From contig CAZJVD010000022.1 of assembly GCA_964549505.1 (NCBI GenBank), positions 1 through 37,746 of the forward strand: DNA of 37,746 nt. The letters run 5' to 3'. Position numbers and translations under genes: made by a program. Below, in pieces: positions 32,569 through 37,746 of the stretch (its first letter is position 1; every line of letters starts with the position of its first letter). The DNA comes from CAZJVD01 sp964549505. GTDB lineage: Bacteria; Bdellovibrionota; UBA1018; CAZJVD01. The notes beneath the pieces were generated by a model that worked only from the letters and a program-made list of their open reading frames with translations, did not search any database and had not been told where the DNA came from.

Positions 32569-34286
32569 TAAACGCTCTCGGTATCGCCGCTCTTTATCTC
32601 CTGGGTCTTCATCTCTTCAGTATTCCTCTCACAGGGGACCAGCGTGTTTACGTGGCGACGGCGTACGAGATGCTCCGGATACACGAGTGGCGTTGGGGAG
32701 TTCTCTTCGAGCAGTGGAGTTTCATCAAGCCGCCCTTTCAGTATTGGGCGACGATTCTTTCGTGGAAGGTTTTTGGCTTCTCGTGGTGGGCAACGCTCTT
32801 ACCTAGTGTCGTCGCGCTTTTTGTGACCGTTCGTGCTCTGGACGCGTTGACTTTTGAGATCAGTCCTGACCGTCCGGGTGGCACCCGTCGTCCTCCGCTC
32901 GCAGGTCTTGTCTTTGCGGCAACGCTGGGGGCGATGACTTTCGCAACGACTGCACAAATGGAGATTCACCTGGTCGCGCTTGGGACGGTCGCCTGGTGGG
33001 CGGGAGTTCGGTATCTTCGGACCGAAGAAAACGCTCTTCTCTTTCTGTCTCTCGTGTCGGCCGGACTCTTATCGATTGTCAAAAGTCCGCTGTACTCCGT
33101 TCTCTGGTGTGTTTCGTTCTTATGTTTCGTTCTGCTTCAGCGTCGTTTTGATGTGCTTCGTCGACCGCGTGTGTGGATCGCGCTTGCTGTCGGCGTCCTC
33201 ATCGGCAGTGCATGGTACGCGCATGCCTGGTGGCGCGCTGGAGAAGCGTTTGTGCACGAATTCGTGATGAAGGAATCGTATTTCAAGCAGATCACCGGCA
33301 ATAATCTTTCGGCGAGTGGTCTATGGGGTGCGTTCTTGGTTCAGGGCTTACCGTGGACGTTTCTTGTTCTTGCAGCCGCAGTGGGTGCGGGTATGAGTTC
33401 AAAGGTACGTCGTCGTATACTGCTGGGTGTGCAGGATTATAAGCGGCACCTGACGCCAGGTGATCGTCGCTTCTGGCAGCTCGTGTTCGCCATGATCGTA
33501 GTGAGTGGCGCTTTTTTTTCGTGGTTTCCTTATCGGGTCAGCACGTATCTGTTTTTTGTACTGCCTGCGCTTGGCTTGATAGTCGATCGTTTTGGAGAAC
33601 GTCTCATAGCGCAGAAGCCGGTTCCAGCTTTCATAGGCGTGACCGGATTGATCGCGGGTGTGCTGACGTTTCTGATTACGGCTCAAGCTTCGGTCGTGCC
33701 TCAGCTTTCTGAATCGGTTCTGGCTGGCTGGGCTCTGAGTGCCACGTTTTTTGTATGGACGATCACGCGAACCCACGTTCGAGCTTTTGCGTGGACCGTT
33801 CTTGTGACCGTGACCTGTGTGCGGTTGCTTTTAGGAACGGTCGGAGAGGTCGAAGCGCAGTCGCTTCGACGAGCCCTCGCTGAAACGAACGCCAAGGCAA
33901 TCGTGTTTCATGGAAAGTGGAATCATGTCTGGCATGAGTTTGCGATTTGGGGTGCGGTGACCCGGCGACCTGCTTGGCGCGTGGATGGTTCTGCTGCGTT
34001 GGTGGAACAGCTCCGGCGTGGAAATGCAGTGATTCTGAGCGACGAAGAACATCAAGAACAACGCGCTGAGATGGAAAGAATTCTCGGATCCGACGCACGT
34101 TTGCTGCGTGACACGGTTTGGTTTCGCTACGCGCGACACAAAGAACTTGGTGCGTTACGTAAAGGCTTCATTAAAAAGTGGTTCGATGCATCGATTCGAC
34201 TCGAACCGCTGACGAGTGATGTTATCACTCCGTTCCAAAGACGCTTTCATGTTCTCGTACTTTCCTTGGCACCCCGGCCGTCGTGA
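32565..34286 (+). CDS. ArnT/GT39-like membrane glycosyltransferase
   Basis: A 573-residue polytopic membrane protein. The N-terminal catalytic loop (PLTGDQRVYVATAYEML) is followed by the family-typical FIKPPFQYWATIL. About ten to twelve membrane segments come next, and then a soluble C-terminal domain of about 150 residues. Such enzymes move a sugar from a polyprenyl-phosphate donor to lipid A, protein or another surface acceptor; the usual Asp-Glu pair is Asp-Gln here. The acceptor is not predictable. ATGA overlap with the MotA-like gene suggests a shared mRNA, an unusual pairing. Confidence 0.8.
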   Translation: MINALGIAALYLLGLHLFSIPLTGDQRVYVATAYEMLRIHEWRWGVLFEQWSFIKPPFQYWATILSWKVFGFSWWATLLPSVVALFVTVRALDALTFEISPDRPGGTRRPPLAGLVFAATLGAMTFATTAQMEIHLVALGTVAWWAGVRYLRTEENALLFLSLVSAGLLSIVKSPLYSVLWCVSFLCFVLLQRRFDVLRRPRVWIALAVGVLIGSAWYAHAWWRAGEAFVHEFVMKESYFKQITGNNLSASGLWGAFLVQGLPWTFLVLAAAVGAGMSSKVRRRILLGVQDYKRHLTPGDRRFWQLVFAMIVVSGAFFSWFPYRVSTYLFFVLPALGLIVDRFGERLIAQKPVPAFIGVTGLIAGVLTFLITAQASVVPQLSESVLAGWALSATFFVWTITRTHVRAFAWTVLVTVTCVRLLLGTVGEVEAQSLRRALAETNAKAIVFHGKWNHVWHEFAIWGAVTRRPAWRVDGSAALVEQLRRGNAVILSDEEHQEQRAEMERILGSDARLLRDTVWFRYARHKELGALRKGFIKKWFDASIRLEPLTSDVITPFQRRFHVLVLSLAPRPS

Positions 34287-34307
34287 GCTAGAACTTTTCT
34301 TGTATTG

Positions 34308-35348
34308 ATGGTTTTCGGGGAGAGTGGTGGTCTCAGGGGATTTACCGTAGTTTCTTGTCGTGCGTTGGCGCTCTACGCCTTAAGTGCATTTGTCTGCGCA
34401 GGCACTCACGCCGCGAGTCTCGCTACGAGTATCGCTACGAATATCGATGATGCCGTTTTTCAGCTTCGTCCTTATGCGACCGGCATCGGCGACGGAAAAC
34501 GTATCGATAGCGAGCGCTTTCCAGTCGTGCTTGGGGGTCGTGTCGATATTGAGACACGTGAAAAACCAAAATCTCGTCTTCTGAGGTGGACCTGGGACCT
34601 GGGAGTATCAGCCCCATTCTGGGAATTCTTCGGAGAGCCATACGAAGAACCGTTGCCGCGATTTTTTTCTGATGACCCAGGACCGCGCGATCTTGTTTTT
34701 AAAATGTCTCGTTCGATTTGGGAGCGTATCGATGCGTTGGGGGCCCGTCACACCGGGACTTACAATGCGGTCTTGAGTTTGCGTCTTGCACAACCGGGCG
34801 ACTCGTCCCGTGATGTACCGTTGATGCAACAAGCTCTGCAGCTGCGGGGTGAACTAAGCGGTACTCAGTTGAGTCTCGAAACAGCCTTACAGGCTGGGTA
34901 CGTGTTTTTTCCTCCGTGGTGCGTGTTTCGCGTCGAGGTACCGTCCGAAGACGTTGAGTCGCCAACGTCCGATGACAGTCCTGATTTTGTTTTCGGGCTT
35001 CGCATACTGAAAAGCATGTTGAGCAGCACACAGTTTTCCGTTTGTGTGGACGTCGACCGATTTTTGGATTTGTTTGGAGAGTTGATGAACATCGCTGATC
35101 GTCGTCTCTGCGATAAAATCTGGCAGGAGGCCGAAGCCCTGGCTGTCAGGATTCTCTGGGAGCGGGCGCGGGATGGGTGCGAGGCTGAAAGTCTTCGGCG
35201 TGGTCTGAAACGGCTCGAAGAACAGTGGTTAAAGAATTCCGTGTGTGCGTCTTCGCGTACGGGTGCTGCTCGAGGAAGTCCTGGCTGGTGGGATTCCGTT
35301 CGGCAGATGGCTGTCGCGGGCGGAATCGGGTGGGCGCACTACCCCTAA
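34308..35348 (+). CDS. Secreted protein of unknown function
   Basis: A 346-residue protein with an export signal (FTVVSCRALALYALSAFVCAGTHA). The mature part has no recognisable domain. It is rich in acidic residues and arginine, with cysteines scattered toward the end. The ATG at 34308 is chosen; a TTG three bases earlier is possible, and no Shine-Dalgarno sequence is evident. The stop overlaps that of the convergent gene by four bases. It may act in the periplasm with the neighbouring unknown exported protein, but only position suggests this. Confidence 0.55.
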   Translation: MVFGESGGLRGFTVVSCRALALYALSAFVCAGTHAASLATSIATNIDDAVFQLRPYATGIGDGKRIDSERFPVVLGGRVDIETREKPKSRLLRWTWDLGVSAPFWEFFGEPYEEPLPRFFSDDPGPRDLVFKMSRSIWERIDALGARHTGTYNAVLSLRLAQPGDSSRDVPLMQQALQLRGELSGTQLSLETALQAGYVFFPPWCVFRVEVPSEDVESPTSDDSPDFVFGLRILKSMLSSTQFSVCVDVDRFLDLFGELMNIADRRLCDKIWQEAEALAVRILWERARDGCEAESLRRGLKRLEEQWLKNSVCASSRTGAARGSPGWWDSVRQMAVAGGIGWAHYP

Positions 35349-36598
35349 GGGTTATTCTCCATGATCGTGAGGCGCTGGCGCTCGATGTCGACATCGATGA
35401 TTCTGAGTTCCTCATTTGTAGCGCCATTATCGGCGAGCTGCTGGCGTTCCGCCTCCAGGCGTTTGAGCTCGTTTTCCGCTTTTCTCACGATGTTCATCCG
35501 GTAGTCGCGGTCAAGGTTATCGGGACTGCGAAGATAGCTGTTCCATGTTTTTTCAACATACTCCGCCATGAAGGAGTAGTAGCTGCGATCACTATGTGCT
35601 GCATCGATCGTTTCCATTGCGCGGTAGCCATGCCAGGCAACGCTCAGGACTGCCCAAGTGAACACAATCGTCGTCGTACGCTTAACATGATCTCCAAACC
35701 AAAGAGCAGCCGATCGGGTGTACCAGGTCGCGTGCTGTCCTTCGTTGAGTCGGCGGCTCGCCTCCTGACTAAGACCAAATCCTGTAAACGGATCTAAAAT
35801 GAAGACAGGACCAAACGGTGGAATGACATTGGCCAGTGTTTCCGCTGTCGCGCTGAGGATACCTTGTACCGGATTGTTTTCCGGAACACGTTCACTCAAA
35901 AGATCCATGAAGTGAAGTTTTGCATAGTCGTAGTACTGGCGCTCGAGTTTCGAGATCTGTTGGTTCAGTCTCGGAATAAACTTAAACGGCCAAAACGAAG
36001 CAAAAGCCCCGCGAAGCGGGTTCAGTGTAGGTCGAGTTGCGGTGACGGTCCGATAGATACGCGCTTCGTAGACAAGTTGTAAAAATCCAAAGTACCAGGA
36101 CCGAACTTCTGCGGCCGTGCGGGGAAACGCAGTCGGCAGCGAAAACGTCGTTCCACGCGAAAACGCCCATTTGTTCGCGACCGAGAAGAATCCAAGATCT
36201 TTCTTCCTATCCCAACGCAATCGAATCGTTCCGAGGCTGCGCAATTCGCTGATAAGATCAAAATCAGGCGCTGGAAAAATGGCCGCGAGTTCCGCGAGAA
36301 AGGACTCGAGCAGTATGGAAGGTTCGTGTTCGAGGCGTTCGGAAAACGCAGCTAAGCGCGCTGAGGTACTTGTTGTCGCGCTTTCGCCGAGAGCTGTTGG
36401 GGCGGGACGTGCGCGTACTTCGGCTTCGGCTCTCGTCAACTTTTCTAGATCGATCGCCGTTTCAACGATCGAACGAGATCGCCAGGCAGGCATAGCCTGC
36501 AAAACACGATGACAACGCGAGACTGTAGGTACCGGAATTTCGAATTCGGCTGCGAAAGAAACTGAGAGCAGAAGCGCGAGGCTAATAAGGGGAAACAT
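35345..36598 (-). CDS. Exported helical protein of unknown function
   Basis: A 417-residue protein with a signal peptide (MFPLISLALLLSVSFA, cleavage near AAEFE). The rest is largely helical, with one hydrophobic stretch in the middle (TLANVIPPFGPVFILDPFTG), another segment near 310 (TTTIVFTWAVLSVAWHGYRA) that may span the membrane, and a long charged coiled-coil-like C terminus (KAENELKRLEAERQQLADNG). I recognise no family. Its tail overlaps the convergent secreted-protein gene by four bases. Bases 36599-36671, between it and the divergent dioxygenase gene, contain a short palindrome (TGACA, five bases, TGTCA at 36624-36638). Confidence 0.6.
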   Translation of the reverse strand: MFPLISLALLLSVSFAAEFEIPVPTVSRCHRVLQAMPAWRSRSIVETAIDLEKLTRAEAEVRARPAPTALGESATTSTSARLAAFSERLEHEPSILLESFLAELAAIFPAPDFDLISELRSLGTIRLRWDRKKDLGFFSVANKWAFSRGTTFSLPTAFPRTAAEVRSWYFGFLQLVYEARIYRTVTATRPTLNPLRGAFASFWPFKFIPRLNQQISKLERQYYDYAKLHFMDLLSERVPENNPVQGILSATAETLANVIPPFGPVFILDPFTGFGLSQEASRRLNEGQHATWYTRSAALWFGDHVKRTTTIVFTWAVLSVAWHGYRAMETIDAAHSDRSYYSFMAEYVEKTWNSYLRSPDNLDRDYRMNIVRKAENELKRLEAERQQLADNGATNEELRIIDVDIERQRLTIMENNP

Positions 36599-36671
36599 TT
36601 TTCTATCGATCTTTGACTCAGCTTGACAGATTGTGTCATATAAGAGCTGAGGCTAAAGATCAAGATCAAAT

Positions 36672-37547
36672 ATGAGTGATGAATCCTACGTTTGGACGAT
36701 TTCAGATTTTTCAGGAGCGGCGTCGGCGCTCCGGCGGAGCTTTGAGAAGCGGTTTGACCTGCGAGAGGGGCTGACGAGTCCAAAGCGTTTTGTGTGGGAG
36801 TACTTTCATATTCCGAATCAGTACCGTTTTCTGAGGACACCGGCGTGGGAGTTTTTTCCGTCACGTCTTTATCGTGAGTTCCATGAAGAGTTGGTGCGTT
36901 ACGGTCGTCGAGAGCTGGGTTGTCATGATGTGAGTCCTGTCTGGTTGAGTGCGTACGTGGACGGCGCGTACCAACGCTGGCATCGCGATGCTCCACATGG
37001 TGCGTGGGCGTTTGTTTTTTCGTTGTCGCCGCGATCACGGCGATTTCGAGGAGGTGAAACCGTCGTTCGCTTGAACGGTAAAGCACAGAAGACGATCCGG
37101 CCGAACTTCAATCAGCTCGTTGTTTTTGACCCAAGACTCGAACACCACGTGCGTACCGTGCAAGGGATCGAAGCGTTGAATAGCGGCCGTGTCGTGATGC
37201 ACGGGTGGTTTTCGAATCCGCGCCCCTACGTTGCTGGGTCTCTGAAACCGCAGGCGCTGGCGCGAAAAATTCCTGAACTCTTAGAAACACTGGACGGGCT
37301 CAGAGATCTTCGCGGTGTGGAGGGGTTTTTCGTGTTTCGTTTTGATATTCGTCGTGAGCGTGGAAAATATCGAACGACGAATATCGATATTCTTCCCTCA
37401 CCACTTACGCTGAAGGGGCGTGTCCTTTCGAAACGCGCTGAGGCGCAGGTGTTCGTCGCCAAGCGTTCGATGGTACGGACCATTGCGAGGTGGGTCTTTG
37501 ATCATGGTGCCGGTTCGCAGATCACGTTACCTATTGGTATCCAATAA
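36672..37547 (+). CDS. 2OG-Fe(II) dioxygenase (prolyl-4-hydroxylase-like)
   Basis: A 291-residue protein with a 2-oxoglutarate/iron dioxygenase core. HxD is in RWHRDAPHG (H104, D106), the distal histidine in LEHHVRTV (H158 or H159), and the 2OG-binding arginine R173 in GRVVMHGWF. Such enzymes hydroxylate protein or small-molecule substrates; this one could act on a protein, but that is not shown. About 100 residues after the core (ELLETLDGLRDLRGVEGFFV onward) form an extra domain with no clear match. There is no Shine-Dalgarno sequence before the ATG. It ends 60 bases before tRNA-Ala. A long antisense open frame overlaps its start but is not a gene. Confidence 0.75.
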   Translation: MSDESYVWTISDFSGAASALRRSFEKRFDLREGLTSPKRFVWEYFHIPNQYRFLRTPAWEFFPSRLYREFHEELVRYGRRELGCHDVSPVWLSAYVDGAYQRWHRDAPHGAWAFVFSLSPRSRRFRGGETVVRLNGKAQKTIRPNFNQLVVFDPRLEHHVRTVQGIEALNSGRVVMHGWFSNPRPYVAGSLKPQALARKIPELLETLDGLRDLRGVEGFFVFRFDIRRERGKYRTTNIDILPSPLTLKGRVLSKRAEAQVFVAKRSMVRTIARWVFDHGAGSQITLPIGIQ

Positions 37548-37607
37548 CCGGTTTTGAAAACGCGGGACTTTCGAGTAATGTCGAGTCGTTCGATTGATTT
37601 AAAGGAT

Positions 37608-37683
37608 GGGGCCGTAGCTCAATTGGTAGAGCGCCACAATGGCATTGTGGAGGTCGGCGGTTCGACCCCGCTCGGCTCCACCA
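37608..37683 (+). tRNA. tRNA-Ala (anticodon GGC)
   Basis: Full cloverleaf with encoded CCA. Acceptor GGGGCCG pairs with CGGCTCC (one G-U pair). The anticodon stem CCACA/TGTGG encloses loop ATGGCAT with anticodon GGC. The T arm contains GGTTCGACCCC. A likely insertion-sequence end begins within about 20 bases downstream. Confidence 0.96.
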
Positions 37684-37694
37684 AATTACGGAGG

Positions 37695-37746
37695 TCCATT
37701 CCGGACACATAGGTTACAGATTATACTGGAGACATAGGTAACACTT
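37695..37746. mobile_element. Probable insertion-sequence terminus, running off the window
   Basis: Two imperfect copies of a 15-base motif, GGACACATAGGTTAC (37695-37709) and GGAGACATAGGTAAC (37728-37742), lie in tandem just after tRNA-Ala. Such ACATAGGTAACACTT sequences look like terminal repeats of IS3 or IS481-type elements. No transposase is visible because the window ends, so this stays tentative. Confidence 0.4.

Noticed and set aside
36445..37086. A 213-codon frame on the minus strand over the start of the dioxygenase gene
   Set aside because: It crosses two supported genes, has biased composition (many His, Thr, Ser) and no motif; the dioxygenase frame has all catalytic residues.
1..37746. 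CRISPR arrays, rRNA genes, replication origin, prophage structural genes
   Set aside because: No regularly spaced repeats, rRNA-like segments, DnaA-box clusters or phage structural proteins were seen.

Overview
The window looks like a compact chromosomal segment from a Gram-negative bacterium, most likely a Bdellovibrio-like (Bdellovibrionota/Oligoflexia) lineage. This is an inference. It rests on a small bacterial histone resembling Bdellovibrio Bd0055, a PrkA kinase, a HiPIP, FecR and TPR/beta-barrel envelope proteins, many exported proteins of unknown function, and dense packing with overlapping stops. No rRNA or other phylogenetic marker is present, so the placement is unproven.

Layout. 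(1) 1-4614 is a visibly AT-richer accessory region. It holds an IS3-type orfA with a broken orfB, a HEAT-repeat-like exported protein, an AbiEi-type antitoxin without a toxin partner, an unknown secreted protein, and a complete AbiEi/AbiEii-like type IV toxin-antitoxin pair. It abuts tRNA-His(GTG). The last 23 bases of that tRNA plus 4 flanking bases are repeated (25/27) at 1993-2019, the footprint expected of site-specific integration into a tRNA 3' end. Each AbiEi gene has its own inverted-repeat operator candidate; the one before the complete pair is a perfect 21-bp repeat. (2) 4795-18828 is housekeeping and envelope: a small exported protein coupled to a HAD phosphatase, PrkA then an RluA-type pseudouridine synthase, a 5'-nucleotidase-like lipoprotein, a DEDDy exonuclease, an M20 peptidase, a HiPIP, an AI-2E family permease, a TPR/beta-barrel protein, a FecR-domain protein and a lipoprotein. 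(3) 18829-22335 is the most unusual part: both subunits of DNA topoisomerase VI (top6B, top6A) run tail-to-tail into a 63-residue histone-fold protein, which is itself cotranscribed with a membrane-anchored FKBP. (4) 22363-27069 carries uppP, convergent with and overlapping a LOG-family gene, and the aconitase operon acnA - small ORF - LOG. A 265-bp MITE-like element has inserted exactly in the stop codon between the last two genes. (5) 27150-37547 carries a membrane-anchored DJ-1-like protein, two small lipoproteins, a deoxyhypusine-synthase-like protein without the expected lysine, an RDD-domain protein, a MotA-like protein coupled to an ArnT-like glycosyltransferase, two unknown exported proteins and a 2OG-Fe(II) dioxygenase. 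tRNA-Ala(GGC) and what looks like the start of another insertion sequence close the window.

How it fits together. The best candidate for an undescribed system is the topoisomerase VI plus histone neighbourhood, in which an archaeal-type topoisomerase and an archaeal-type chromatin protein are physically linked in a bacterium. Functional linkage is inferred only from adjacency. The second strong story is the tRNA-His mini-island with its AbiE modules. The third is the MITE that reshapes the acnA operon while recreating the stop codon it hit. Convergent genes here repeatedly overlap through their stop codons (five pairs), leaving little room for conventional terminators.
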